Part shown: positions 36,224 through 46,401 of the stretch, in pieces
Numbering within the stretch: the stretch's first letter is position 1
Layout: every line of letters starts with the position of its first letter
From: Crossiella equi
GTDB lineage: Bacteria > Actinomycetota > Actinomycetes > Mycobacteriales > Pseudonocardiaceae
Reading direction: 5' to 3'
NCBI RefSeq assembly: GCF_017876755.1
Contig: NZ_JAGIOO010000001.1
Coordinates: forward strand, 5,503,786-5,567,785
DNA: 64,000 nucleotides
Position numbers and translations under genes: made by a program
Notes under the pieces: generated by a model
What the model saw: only the letters and a program-made list of their open reading frames with translations
Database searches by the model: none
What the model was told of the DNA's origin: nothing

Positions 36224-38770
36224 TCAGCGGGTGGCCGACCAGTAGATGGCGTTGGCCACCTGGCTGTACAGGCCCTTCGGGTGCGCCCGGAACAGCGGCT
36301 CGGTCCCGAACATCACCACGCGCGCGCCCGCGGCCGCGGTGCCGGACACCACGGCCGCCTGGCCGCCCGCCGCCGCGGCGTCGCCGACCCAGTGGCCGGA
36401 CACCAGCGGGTTGCCCTGGCCGTAGCGCTGCTCCACGGTCACGCCCGCGCCCAGCTCGGTGAACCACTGCGGCGAGTACACGAAGGAGTGCGGCAGCGCG
36501 GTCGCGCCGACCACCCCGCCCGCGTTGTTCGCCACGGCCACCACGCCGTTCGCGTCCCCGCGGCCGGGCACCGCCTTCACCGGCAGCAGCGCGGCCTGCG
36601 CGTTGAACGAGCTGCCGGTGGCACCTCGGGTGACCACCCCGCCCCGGGCCAGGAAGGCCTGCAGCGCGGTCTTCGCGGCCGCGTTCAGGCCGGTGAAGGA
36701 CAGGCCCGAGCTGGCGAACAGCACGTCCACGCGGCTGAGGTCGAACCCGTTGTTCAGCACGCTGGTCGACACCGGGCGCACGTCGAAGCCCATGTCCCGC
36801 AACGCGAACAGCTCGTCCGGGCCGACCGCCGCGGCGATCGTCAGCCTGCGCAGCACGCTGCCCGGCTCACCGGTCGCGGCCAGACCGAAGCGCACGCCGT
36901 GCCGCTCGGCGACCTGGATCGCGTCCACCCGCGCGGAGGCGGGCACGGTGATCGAGCCGTCCGCGCGGCGGCGCAGCTCGAAACCCCGGCCGAGCAGGTC
37001 GTTGACCGCGCTCGCGTCCTTGCCGTCCCGGACCGTGATGGTCAGGTCCCGGCCCGGCGCCGCGTCCACGCCGCCGGTGGGGGAGGCCACGGCGACCGGC
37101 TTGCCCGACACGCGCAGCTCGCCCTTCTCCACCACGTCCACCGAGGCGCCCCACAGCAGGCGGTGGCTCCAGCCGGAGATGTCGTACATCAGCGGTGCCC
37201 GCTCGGAGACGTCCCCGCCCTGCTCCAGCATCACGTTGGCCAGCGCGCGCTTGGCCTGGTGCATGTCGACCACGTACGAGCCGACCGGGTAGGTGCGGCC
37301 GTTGAGCGAGAACGCCCGCTCCGCACGGGTGACCTTCACGTCGTGCGCGACCAGGTGGTCCACCAGGCGCGCGGCGGCCGAGCCGGAGCGCTGGGCGGCC
37401 CCGGCCGGGATGACGTAGGCGCGCGGGAACTTGGTGCTGTACCGGTCCTCCGGGCCGAAGCCCGGGACGAAGCCGTCCGGGATCGGGCGCAGCGCCTCAC
37501 CGGCGGTGCCCCGGCGGAAGATCTCGATCTGGTTGGCCACCAGGTCCGCGCGGTTGGCCGAGACGTAGTCCAGCGTGCTGCGGATCGTCGACTCCACCAC
37601 GGCGGTGTTGATCGAGGACCGGCGGCGCAGCTCCTCGACCGGCAGCGAGGTGTAGGCACCCCGGTTGACCTGCATCGGGATCTCGATGGTGTAGGACACC
37701 GCGCCGTGGAACATCGCGTACTGCGCGGTGAACACCGGCGCCCAGCCGTCCCACTCGCCGACCGGGTAGTCGCGGAACGGGATCTGCACGTCCTGCGCCT
37801 CGGGGTAGCCCAGCGCCTTGACCCCGGCCTCCATGGCCAGGCCGTTGGCGTAGCCGTGCTTGATGTAGAGGTCGAAGTCGTAGTTCTGGCCGTGCGGCGG
37901 GCCGGTCGGCTCGATCAGCGTGCCGCCCACGTAGCCGTGCTGGTCCAGCATGGCCACCGGCTGGGTGCGGATCGCGAGGTCGCGCATGACCCGGCCCTCG
38001 GGCTGGGAGGAGGTCACGAAGTCGCGGTTGAGGTCGAAGTTGTTCGCGTTCGGCCGCACGCCGGTCACCCGGCCGTCCGGGTTCGCGGTCACGTTGAAGT
38101 ACACGCGGTGCTTGCCCAGCAGCTCGACGGCCTTGCGGTCGCTCGTGGTGGCCAAGTACTCGATCATGCGCAGGGCGCCGTCGGTGCCCTCGTACTCGTC
38201 GCCGTGGATGTTGGCGTTGACCCACACCGGCGCCTTGTACTCGCGGCGCAGCCGGTTGTCGCGGGCCGCCGAGCGCGGGTTGTTCTCGATCTCCTCGCGC
38301 CAGGCCTCCTGCTGCCGGGTCTCGTGCGCGCGCTCCGGCGCGGTCAGCGTGACCAGGTAGAGGTCGCGCCCGAGCCCGGACTGCCCGACCACCTCGACCG
38401 ACACGCGGTCGCTGCGGCCCTGGATCTCGTTCAGCTTCGGCGCGATCGAGTGGTACGGCGCCAGGCCGAGCTTGATCGAGGAGTCGCTCGGGTCCTCGGG
38501 GAAGACGCGCAGCTGCGTCTGGCGCGGGTACCCGTCCTTCTTGGTGACCTTGTTCTCGCCGAAGGCGCGCAGGCCGGTGCGGGCACTGGGTGTGTCGGTG
38601 GCCGCGACCTCGTTGCGCTCGGGGCCGTTGGCGGGGTCCTCACCCTTGGTCACACGGCCTGGCTCAGCGGGCGCGGCGCCCGCCGTCGGCACGCCCAGCA
38701 GAGCGGTGCCCGCCGTCAGCACGGCGGCGGCCACCACCGTCAGGCGGTGTCTTCTTCGGCGCAACTGCAC
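36224..38770 (-). CDS. Secreted M14-family zinc carboxypeptidase
   Basis: This 848-aa exported peptidase has a GTG start five bases after GGGGAGG. A basic Sec-type signal peptide (residues 1 to ~33) ends near AGAAPA. The M14 domain (~95-430) retains the zinc ligands His and Glu in NIHGDEYEG, the later zinc His in MLDQHGY, the substrate-binding NFDLNRDF block and the catalytic Glu in YTIEIPM. The second half (~450-848) is a large domain without a recognised catalytic motif, ending VANAIYWSATR. It lies between tsaE and tsaB in the opposite direction, breaking the t6A gene cluster. Confidence 0.9.
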   Translation of the reverse strand: MQLRRRRHRLTVVAAAVLTAGTALLGVPTAGAAPAEPGRVTKGEDPANGPERNEVAATDTPSARTGLRAFGENKVTKKDGYPRQTQLRVFPEDPSDSSIKLGLAPYHSIAPKLNEIQGRSDRVSVEVVGQSGLGRDLYLVTLTAPERAHETRQQEAWREEIENNPRSAARDNRLRREYKAPVWVNANIHGDEYEGTDGALRMIEYLATTSDRKAVELLGKHRVYFNVTANPDGRVTGVRPNANNFDLNRDFVTSSQPEGRVMRDLAIRTQPVAMLDQHGYVGGTLIEPTGPPHGQNYDFDLYIKHGYANGLAMEAGVKALGYPEAQDVQIPFRDYPVGEWDGWAPVFTAQYAMFHGAVSYTIEIPMQVNRGAYTSLPVEELRRRSSINTAVVESTIRSTLDYVSANRADLVANQIEIFRRGTAGEALRPIPDGFVPGFGPEDRYSTKFPRAYVIPAGAAQRSGSAAARLVDHLVAHDVKVTRAERAFSLNGRTYPVGSYVVDMHQAKRALANVMLEQGGDVSERAPLMYDISGWSHRLLWGASVDVVEKGELRVSGKPVAVASPTGGVDAAPGRDLTITVRDGKDASAVNDLLGRGFELRRRADGSITVPASARVDAIQVAERHGVRFGLAATGEPGSVLRRLTIAAAVGPDELFALRDMGFDVRPVSTSVLNNGFDLSRVDVLFASSGLSFTGLNAAAKTALQAFLARGGVVTRGATGSSFNAQAALLPVKAVPGRGDANGVVAVANNAGGVVGATALPHSFVYSPQWFTELGAGVTVEQRYGQGNPLVSGHWVGDAAAAGGQAAVVSGTAAAGARVVMFGTEPLFRAHPKGLYSQVANAIYWSATR

Positions 38771-38864
38771 GAACCCTCCCCGGGGTCTGGATGACGGAAC
38801 GTGCTTAGCCGCTGGTCTCTTGCCTGGTCAATAGGGCGAACGGCCGTGCTTGCACACGTGGTCG

Positions 38865-38870
38865 TACGCT
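38865..38870 (+). promoter_or_regulatory. -10 box of a probable leaderless tsaB transcript
   Basis: TACGCT, 7 nt, then the GTG of tsaB; no ribosome-binding site is present. Confidence 0.5.
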
Positions 38871-38877
38871 TGCACGC

Positions 38878-39561
38878 GTGCACATCCTCGCCCTGGACAC
38901 CGCCACTCCCGCCATCACGGCGGGCGTCGTCGCGCTGGACAGCTCTGGCGTGAGCACCCGCGCCCACCGGGTCACCGTCGACCCCCGCGCCGCCGGTGAG
39001 CTGCTCACCCCGCAGGTGCACCAGGCCGTCGAGGAGGCCGGGCTGCGCCTGGCCGACCTGGACGCCGTGGTCACCGGTGCCGGGCCCGGGCCGTTCACCA
39101 GCCTGCGCGCGGGCATGGTGACCGCCGCCGCGTTCGGCCACGCGCTGGACCGCCCGGTGCACCCCGTCTCCACGCTGGACGCCATCGCCGCCGCCACCGA
39201 ACACCCCGCCGGTCTGCTCGTGGTCACCGACGCGCGCCGCCGCGAGGTGTACTGGTCGGCCTACGACGCGGGCGGCGTGAACCTCACCGGCCCGCGCGTG
39301 GACAGCCCGGCCATGGTCGCCGCGCTGCTCCGGGGCGAGCTGGCCGGGGCGGGCATCACGCACGTGGCCGGGCACGTGGCCGCCGTGCACGCCGAGCTGT
39401 TCGGGCTGGCCGTGCTGGACGCCGAGTACCCCACCCCGGCCGGGCTGGTGCTGGCCGCCCGGTCCGCGCTGGGGGGCGAGCCCGCGCCGCTGACCCCGCT
39501 GTACCTGCGCCGCCCGGACGCCGTCGAGCCCACCGCGCGCAAGCGCGTGAGCCCGGCATGA
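38878..39561 (+). CDS. tsaB: tRNA t6A37 biosynthesis protein TsaB
   Basis: This 227-aa, ASKHA-fold scaffold partners TsaD in the t6A complex. It has the N-terminal [10 protein letters not shown] loop and the [13 protein letters not shown] block typical of TsaB, and lacks the metal-binding His pair of TsaD. It probably initiates at the transcript's first bases (leaderless). ATGA overlap with rimI. Confidence 0.94.
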   Translation: MHILALDTATPAITAGVVALDSSGVSTRAHRVTVDPRAAGELLTPQVHQAVEEAGLRLADLDAVVTGAGPGPFTSLRAGMVTAAAFGHALDRPVHPVSTLDAIAAATEHPAGLLVVTDARRREVYWSAYDAGGVNLTGPRVDSPAMVAALLRGELAGAGITHVAGHVAAVHAELFGLAVLDAEYPTPAGLVLAARSALGGEPAPLTPLYLRRPDAVEPTARKRVSPA

Positions 39562-40040
39562 GCGTCCGGGTCCTGAAGCTGCGCCCGAAGGACGTCAAGC
39601 GCTGCGCCGAGCTGGAGGCCCAGCTCTTCCCCGGCGACGATCCCTGGTCGGAGACGGCCTTCCACGCCGAGCTGGGCATGGGGCACCACTACGTCGGCGC
39701 CTACACCGAGGAGCAGCGGCTGGTCGGCTACGGGGGCCTGGCCCTGGTCGCCGGGCCGCCGCTGGCCGAGGCCGAGGTGCACACCGTCGCGGTCGACCCG
39801 GACTGGCAGGGCAAGGGCATCGGGCGGGCGCTGATGGACAACCTGCTCGCCCACGCCGACGGTCGGCGCGCCGAGGTCTTCCTCGAGGTGCGCACGGACA
39901 ACCAGCCCGCGATCACGCTGTACGAGAAGCTGGGCTTCGAGATCGTCGGCCTGCGCAAGCGCTACTACCAGCCCTCCGGAGCGGACGCCTTCACCATGCG
40001 GCGGCCCCGGGTGGCCCAGAGCGGTGGGAGGACCGCATGA
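39558..40040 (+). CDS. rimI: Ribosomal protein S18-alanine N-acetyltransferase type GNAT
   Basis: This 160-aa GNAT acetyltransferase has the acetyl-CoA loop [10 protein letters not shown] and the C-terminal [14 protein letters not shown] signature of RimI. RimI-family enzymes acetylate protein N-termini, classically ribosomal S18; in mycobacteria the specificity is broader. Four-base overlaps on both sides put it in the tsaB-rimI-tsaD operon. Confidence 0.92.
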   Translation: MSVRVLKLRPKDVKRCAELEAQLFPGDDPWSETAFHAELGMGHHYVGAYTEEQRLVGYGGLALVAGPPLAEAEVHTVAVDPDWQGKGIGRALMDNLLAHADGRRAEVFLEVRTDNQPAITLYEKLGFEIVGLRKRYYQPSGADAFTMRRPRVAQSGGRTA

Positions 40041-41089
40041 TCGTGCTCGGCATCGAGACCTCCTGCGATGAGACCGGCGTCGGGATCGTCCGGCGGAGCC
40101 CGGACGGCCACCTGGAGCTGCTGGCCGACGAGGTCGCCTCCAGCGTCGAGGAGCACGCCCGGTTCGGCGGGGTGGTCCCGGAGATCGCCAGCCGCGCGCA
40201 CCTGCAGGCCATGGTGCCCACCATGAAGCGGGCGCTCGACTCGGCGCGCCTGTCGCTGTCCGATGTGGACGCCATCGCGGTCACCGCGGGCCCCGGCCTG
40301 GCCGGGGCGCTCATGGTCGGCGTCTCCGCGGCCAAGGCCTACGCGAGCGCGGCGGGCAAACCGCTCTACGGCGTGAACCACCTGGCCGGGCACATCGCGG
40401 CCGACGTGCTCGACCACGGCCCGCTGCCCACACCCTGCCTGGCCATGCTCGTCTCCGGCGGGCACAGCCAGCTGCTGCTGGTCGACGACCTGGTCACCAA
40501 GATCACCGAGATCGGCTCGACCATCGATGACGCGGCGGGCGAGGCCTACGACAAGGTCGCGCGCGTGCTGGACCTGCCCTACCCGGGTGGCCCGCCCATC
40601 GACCGCCTGGCCAAGCAGGGCAACCCGGCCGCCATCGACTTCCCGCGCGGCCTCACCGGCCCGCGCGACGCCCGGCACAACTTCTCCTTCTCCGGCCTCA
40701 AGACCGCCGTGGCCCGCTGGGTCGAGAAGCGGGAGCAGGCGGGCGAGGAGGTCCCGGTGGCCGACGTGGCGGCCAGCTTCCAGGAGGCCGTGGCCGACGT
40801 GCTCACCATGAAGGCGGTGCGCGCGGCCAAGGAGCTGGGCGTGGGCACGCTGGTGATCTCCGGCGGTGTGGCGGCCAACTCCCGCCTGGGTGAGCTGGCA
40901 CGGCAGCGCTGCGCCGAGGCGGGCATCACGCTGCGGGTGCCGAGGCCGAGGCTGTGCACCGACAACGGCGCGATGATCGCGGCGCTGGGCGCGCACGTGG
41001 TGGCCTCGGGCGCGGACCCGTCGCCGCTGACGCTGTCCGCGGACCCGTCGCTGCCGCTGGTCTACGGCGGCCAGGACATCACGGTCTAG
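40037..41089 (+). CDS. tsaD: tRNA t6A37 threonylcarbamoyltransferase TsaD
   Basis: Transfers the threonylcarbamoyl group to tRNA A37; 350 aa, ASKHA fold. The signature regions [16 protein letters not shown], the metal-binding NHLAGH and VSGGHSQL, and a C-terminal [10 protein letters not shown] and CTDNGAMIA are all intact. It ends the tsaB-rimI-tsaD unit. Its TAG stop shares the palindrome CTAG with the stop of the converging M50-like gene. Confidence 0.97.
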   Translation: MIVLGIETSCDETGVGIVRRSPDGHLELLADEVASSVEEHARFGGVVPEIASRAHLQAMVPTMKRALDSARLSLSDVDAIAVTAGPGLAGALMVGVSAAKAYASAAGKPLYGVNHLAGHIAADVLDHGPLPTPCLAMLVSGGHSQLLLVDDLVTKITEIGSTIDDAAGEAYDKVARVLDLPYPGGPPIDRLAKQGNPAAIDFPRGLTGPRDARHNFSFSGLKTAVARWVEKREQAGEEVPVADVAASFQEAVADVLTMKAVRAAKELGVGTLVISGGVAANSRLGELARQRCAEAGITLRVPRPRLCTDNGAMIAALGAHVVASGADPSPLTLSADPSLPLVYGGQDITV

Positions 41090-41808
41090 GGCCGCAGCGA
41101 CCACCCGTTGACGACCTCGGCGAGCAGCCACTGCCCGCCGAGGAACAGCGCGCCCAAGGCCACCGCGCCGAACACGGTGACCCAGAAGACCCCGGGCAGG
41201 CCGGTGAGCCGGGCGAGCTGGTCGGCGTCGGAGTCGCGGGCCCGCCCACGCCGCCGCTTGCGCTGCAGCTCGGGCACCGGCCGCACGCCGCCGATGAGCA
41301 GGAACCAGGTGACCAGGTAGGCGAAGGCGGACTGCACGTCACTGCTGGTCCACACCGAGACGCCGACCAGGATGCCGCCGGTGACCAGGAGCAGCAGCGC
41401 GCCGTAGACGTTGCGCACCATGATCAGCACGAGCAGCAGCAGCGCGGTGCACACCCAGAGCAGCAGCGTGATCATCCCGGCCCCGAGCAGCGCGGCCAGG
41501 CCCAGGCCGAGCAGGGACGGCGCGATGTAGCCGAAGAGCACCGTGAGCACCATGCCCGGGCCGGTCGGCTTGCCCCGCGAGGTGGTCACGCCGGAAGTGT
41601 CGGAGTGCAGGCGGATGCCGCTCAGCCGCCGTCCGACCAGCACCGCGACCAGGCCGTGCCCGGCCTCGTGCACGATCGTCACCACGTTGCGCGCCAGCAG
41701 CCACGGGCCGTTGGCCAGCACGACGACGAGCGCCACCAGCCCGGTCACCAGGACCACCCACTGGGGTGGTGCGGGCTGGACACTGATCAGCCGTTCCCAG
41801 AACTCCAC
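41086..41808 (-). CDS. M50-like integral membrane metalloprotease
   Basis: This 240-aa membrane protein has about six hydrophobic segments. The zinc motif HEAGH lies inside the membrane at residue ~52 ([10 protein letters not shown]), as in M50B peptidases. The start is the GTG at 41808: TACAGT lies exactly six bases upstream, so translation is probably leaderless; a longer frame upstream has no ribosome site. M50 proteases cut membrane-bound regulators, but the third zinc ligand (an Asp-containing NPxPxxPLDG-type motif) is not obvious, so activity is uncertain. It overlaps tsaD's stop by four bases tail to tail. Confidence 0.8.
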   Translation of the reverse strand: MEFWERLISVQPAPPQWVVLVTGLVALVVVLANGPWLLARNVVTIVHEAGHGLVAVLVGRRLSGIRLHSDTSGVTTSRGKPTGPGMVLTVLFGYIAPSLLGLGLAALLGAGMITLLLWVCTALLLLVLIMVRNVYGALLLLVTGGILVGVSVWTSSDVQSAFAYLVTWFLLIGGVRPVPELQRKRRRGRARDSDADQLARLTGLPGVFWVTVFGAVALGALFLGGQWLLAEVVNGWSLRP

Positions 41809-41814
41809 GCCACC

Positions 41815-41820
41815 ACTGTA
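41815..41820 (-). promoter_or_regulatory. -10 box of a probable leaderless transcript (M50-like gene)
   Basis: TACAGT on the leftward strand, then exactly 6 nt, then GTG. Confidence 0.5.
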
Positions 41821-41933
41821 GGGATCACTGGCCAATTGCCCTGTCAGTCGTAACCGTGAGCCGTCGTACCGGCCGGACCTACGATGCCTGCACGTCACTG
41901 AACAGGCAAAACAGTCGATGAGTGGGGTATTCT

Positions 41934-42173
41934 GTGCTTTCCAAGATCAAGAGTGCGGTAGCGGTGGCCGGGCTCGCCGCGGGCCTGCTGGGCCTCGCCG
42001 CCGCCCCGGCCTCGGCCGGGACCCAGGGCGAGGTCTGGATCGGCACCTGGGACACCCAGTCCGTCTGCCTGCAGAACGCCAAGGCCTACTACAACCAGAA
42101 CCCCGGCTACACCGGCTACTTCTGCCGGAAGGACCCGATCGACGGCCGCTGGGACGGCTTCGTCACCAACTGA
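41934..42173 (+). CDS. Small secreted two-cysteine peptide
   Basis: This 79-aa precursor uses the GTG at 41934, five bases after GGGGT; an earlier in-frame GTG at 41922 lacks a site. Residues 1-28 form a Sec signal peptide ending APASA. The mature part is about 51 residues, aromatic-rich, with two cysteines (SVCLQN and YFCRKD) that could form one disulfide. No family is recognised. A hairpin follows directly, so it is monocistronic. Confidence 0.75.
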   Translation: MLSKIKSAVAVAGLAAGLLGLAAAPASAGTQGEVWIGTWDTQSVCLQNAKAYYNQNPGYTGYFCRKDPIDGRWDGFVTN

Positions 42174-42195
42174 CCCGCCGGCGGCGGGCGGGTCA
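42171..42195 (+). terminator. Hairpin at the stop codon of the small secreted peptide
   Basis: Perfect 9-bp arms (42171-42179 and 42187-42195) with a 7-nt loop; the left arm includes the TGA stop. Confidence 0.65.
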
Positions 42196-42241
42196 CCCGG
42201 ATGGCGGGCCCGCCGCCGTGCCCCCGCGCCACCCCCGGCCC

Positions 42242-42247
42242 TACGGT
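42242..42247 (+). promoter_or_regulatory. -10 box of a probable leaderless transcript (TPR gene)
   Basis: TACGGT, then exactly 6 nt, then ATG. The six bases read GGAGGC, but this is too close to the ATG to act as a normal ribosome site. Confidence 0.45.
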
Positions 42248-42253
42248 GGAGGC

Positions 42254-43612
42254 ATGAGCTGGCTGGAGGAACGCCTGGGCCGGGCCGAGCGTGACGGGGC
42301 CACCGCCGTGCAGTGGAACGAGCTCGGCATGGCGTTGGCCGACCAGCGCCGCTGGCCCCAGGCCGAGCAGTGCTTCCGCCGCGCGGTCGAGGGCGGCGGC
42401 GACAGCGCCAACTACAACCTGGGCAACGTGCTGCGCGAGCGCTACCTGCTCTCCCGCGACCGCGAGCTGCTGGGCGAGGCCGTGCGGTGCTTCCGCCGCG
42501 CCGTGGTGGCGGGCTGCCTGGAGGCGCACCAGGCGCTGGGCATGGCCCTGGTCGAGCTGGGCGAGCACGGTGAGGAGGCCCGCGAGCAGCTGGGCATCGC
42601 GGTGGAGCTCGGCGACCACTGGGCGGTCATGGGGCAGGCGCAGCTGGCCGACTCCGACGGCGACCCGGCCGAGCAGGAGCGCCTGCTGCGCGGGCTGCTC
42701 GACCACGAGAACCCGGTGCTGGCCGACTGCGCCCGGGCCGAGCTGGGCATCGTGCTGCGCTTCTCCGGCCGGGTCGAGGCGGCCGAGGACGTGCTCACCG
42801 AAGGGGCCGACCGCGGCCAGCGGCACGCCGCCTACCAGCTCGCCCTGCTCCTGGAAGACGACCTGCTGGACCCGGTGCGCGCCGAGCCCGCCTACCAGCG
42901 CGCCATCGAGCTGGGGGAGCAGCAGGCCGTGCTCCGCCTGGGCCGCCTGCTCCGCCGCGACCGCCGCCCAGCCGACGCCCTGCTCCTGCTGCGTGACGCC
43001 GTCGAGGGCGGCCTGGTCCGCGCGCACGCCCAGCTGGCCCACGTCTACCGCGACCTGAACCGGCACCAGGAGATGTTCGCTGTGCTCGACCTGGGCATGG
43101 CCCTTGGCGACGCGGAGACCTTCTTCGAGGCGGCCGAGATCGCCGAGCTGGACGAGCGCCGCGAGGACCAGGAACGCATCCTGTGGCGCGCGCTGGCCGA
43201 GCTGCCCGGCGCGGGCGAGGTGGCCATGGCCCGCGTGCGGCTGGCCGATGTGTTCCTCACCACGGGCCGCGAGGCCAAGGGCGTGGAGCTGCTCCGGGCG
43301 GGCATCGCCGCCGGGGAGTCCGACGCGGCCAACGCGCTCGGCAACTACTACAGCCACCAAGTGGGTGACACCGCGGCCGCGGAGGAGGTCTACCGGCTCG
43401 CCATCGCCTCGGGCGACCACCTGGCGCGGTACAACTTGGCGCAGCTGTTCTGGTCGGCGGGCCGGTTGGCCGAGGCGGAGTCCGAACTGCTGGACCTGGT
43501 CACCGCGGGCGAGGCGAGCGCGTATCGTGACCTGGCCGAACTCGCCGCCGAGCAGGGCCGGACCGAGGACGCTGAGAGGTATCGCACCCGCATTCCGAGG
43601 GGTCGTCGTTGA
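42254..43612 (+). CDS. TPR/SEL1-type repeat protein
   Basis: This 452-aa soluble protein is built of ~12 helical repeats of 34-36 residues, with recurring motifs such as [28 protein letters not shown] and ARYNLAQLF. This is the TPR/SEL1 pattern, a scaffold for protein contacts. No catalytic or DNA-binding domain is attached. It stands between the secreted-peptide gene and groES; its stop codon overlaps the groES -35 box. The partner is unknown. Confidence 0.82.
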   Translation: MSWLEERLGRAERDGATAVQWNELGMALADQRRWPQAEQCFRRAVEGGGDSANYNLGNVLRERYLLSRDRELLGEAVRCFRRAVVAGCLEAHQALGMALVELGEHGEEAREQLGIAVELGDHWAVMGQAQLADSDGDPAEQERLLRGLLDHENPVLADCARAELGIVLRFSGRVEAAEDVLTEGADRGQRHAAYQLALLLEDDLLDPVRAEPAYQRAIELGEQQAVLRLGRLLRRDRRPADALLLLRDAVEGGLVRAHAQLAHVYRDLNRHQEMFAVLDLGMALGDAETFFEAAEIAELDERREDQERILWRALAELPGAGEVAMARVRLADVFLTTGREAKGVELLRAGIAAGESDAANALGNYYSHQVGDTAAAEEVYRLAIASGDHLARYNLAQLFWSAGRLAEAESELLDLVTAGEASAYRDLAELAAEQGRTEDAERYRTRIPRGRR

Positions 43613-43637
43613 GCGTTGGCACTCTCCCGGGTAGAGT
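43609..43637 (+). promoter_or_regulatory. groES-groEL1 promoter
   Basis: TTGAGC, 17-bp spacer, TAGAGT. The -35 overlaps the TPR stop codon and the -10 lies inside the right CIRCE arm, so HrcA binding would block RNA polymerase directly. Confidence 0.65.
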
Positions 43638-43642
43638 GCCAG
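43616..43642 (+). promoter_or_regulatory. CIRCE operator (HrcA-binding site)
   Basis: Inverted repeat TTGGCACTC, nine bases, GAGTGCCAG, matching the CIRCE consensus TTAGCACTC-N9-GAGTGCTAA in both arms. It implies heat-shock control of the chaperonin genes by the HrcA repressor. Confidence 0.85.
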
Positions 43643-43737
43643 TCGAACGGCGATGCACCGCCCCGGCACCCGCGACGACGGGGTGGCAGGAAAGCCGTAC
43701 CTACCTGCCAACGCTTTCTTCACGGAGGTTCAATCCG

Positions 43738-44034
43738 GTGAGCGTGAACATCAAGCCGCTTGAGGACAAGATCCTCGTCCAGGCGAGCGAGGCCGAGACC
43801 ACGACTGCCTCCGGCATCGTGATCCCCGACACCGCCAAGGAGAAGCCCCAGGAGGGCTCCGTCCTGGCCGTCGGGCCGGGCCGCGTGGACGACAAGGGCA
43901 ACCGGGTGCCCGTCGACGTCAACGTCGGCGACGTCGTCATCTACTCCAAGTACGGCGGCACCGAGGTCAAGTACAACGGCGAGGAGTACCTGATCCTCTC
44001 CGCCCGCGACGTGCTGGCCGTCATCACCAAGTGA
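43738..44034 (+). CDS. groES: Co-chaperonin GroES (Hsp10)
   Basis: This 98-aa lid subunit of the chaperonin starts with a GTG nine bases after GGAGG; the frame further upstream is leader. It has [10 protein letters not shown] at the N-terminus, the mobile loop ([13 protein letters not shown]) that docks on GroEL, VGPGR, and the C-terminal DVLAVI. Expression is probably controlled by the CIRCE operator ~100 bp upstream. Confidence 0.97.
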   Translation: MSVNIKPLEDKILVQASEAETTTASGIVIPDTAKEKPQEGSVLAVGPGRVDDKGNRVPVDVNVGDVVIYSKYGGTEVKYNGEEYLILSARDVLAVITK

Positions 44035-44054
44035 CGACCCGCTGACGCACCTGA

Positions 44055-45746
<1,692 letters not shown>

Positions 45747-45763
45747 GCCGAGGCGTAGACACA

Positions 45764-45808
45764 CGACAAGGGCGGCATTCCCGGATCACGGGGTGCCGCC
45801 CTGAGTCG
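45764..45808. terminator. Terminator between groEL1 and the WhiB gene
   Basis: 9-bp perfect stem (45769-45777 with 45794-45802), extended by CGAC/GTCG outside it, loop 16 nt. It lies between converging genes. Confidence 0.65.
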
Positions 45809-45883
45809 TTAGCGGGGTTGGGTGGAGAAGGCGTGATGGCTGTTGTGGGGGAGTGCTTGGCCTGGCGGCGGGTGCTGAGGTGC

Positions 45884-46192
45884 TCAGGCCATCGCGGGGG
45901 TCAGGGCCAGCTTGCGCCGGCGGCTGCTGATGATCGATTCCCGTTCGGACTCCGACATCCCGCCCCAGATGCCGTACGGCTCCTGGACGGCGAGTGCGTG
46001 CCGACGGCACATGGCGAGCACGGGGCACGCCTCGCACACCGCTTTGGCCTTGGCCTCGCGACGTGCCCGAGCTGGTCCCCGCTCACCGTCGGGGTGGAAG
46101 AAGAACGCGCTGTCCATACCGCGGCAGGAGCCGCGCAACTGCCAGTCCCACAGGTCCGCGTTCGGGCCGGGGAGCCGCCGGGTGTCAGCCAT
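45884..46192 (-). CDS. whiB3: WhiB-family iron-sulfur transcriptional regulator (WhiB3/WhiD type)
   Basis: This 102-aa [4Fe-4S] protein carries the four cluster cysteines Cys23, Cys53, Cys56 and Cys62 in the C-Xn-CxxCxxxxxC arrangement. The GIWGG turn follows at residues 74-78, and a basic C-terminus (SSRRRKLAL) is suited to DNA contact. The N-terminus LPGPNADLWDWQL closely resembles M. tuberculosis WhiB3 and its Streptomyces counterpart WhiD, and the position after groEL1 is the same. WhiB proteins bind region 4 of the housekeeping sigma factor and respond to redox signals or NO. Start ATG 46192 follows AAGAAGG; a GTG three codons upstream is less well placed. Confidence 0.93.
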   Translation of the reverse strand: MADTRRLPGPNADLWDWQLRGSCRGMDSAFFFHPDGERGPARARREAKAKAVCEACPVLAMCRRHALAVQEPYGIWGGMSESERESIISSRRRKLALTPAMA

Positions 46193-46259
46193 TGCGACCA
46201 CCTTCTTGCCGGAGTTGATGTGTCGTCTGCCGTGGGGTGCCCGGATCTAACCTTGATCA

Positions 46260-46288
46260 ACCGTAGAACCGCGCCAAAACTTGTTCAA
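46260..46288 (-). promoter_or_regulatory. Promoter of the WhiB3-like gene
   Basis: On the leftward strand TTGAAC, a 17-bp spacer, then TACGGT, giving a transcript start near 46253 and a ~60-nt leader. A 10-bp palindrome GACCTAGGTC (46304-46313) lies just upstream and could bind a regulator. Confidence 0.55.
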
Positions 46289-46401
46289 TCGCTCGGCTCG
46301 TCAGACCTAGGTCAACGCCGGGTGATCGAAATGGCTTGTCAGCGGCCTGTGCCACCTGACTCAGGTTGCCGACCGGGTGACTCCGACCCAACCATGAACA
46401 C

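Noticed and set aside
36068-38794. Rightward 908-codon open frame opposite the M14 peptidase
   Set aside because: Shadow frame: it starts inside tsaE, has no ribosome site and is composed of Arg/Ala/His; the leftward frame has a signal peptide and complete M14 active site.
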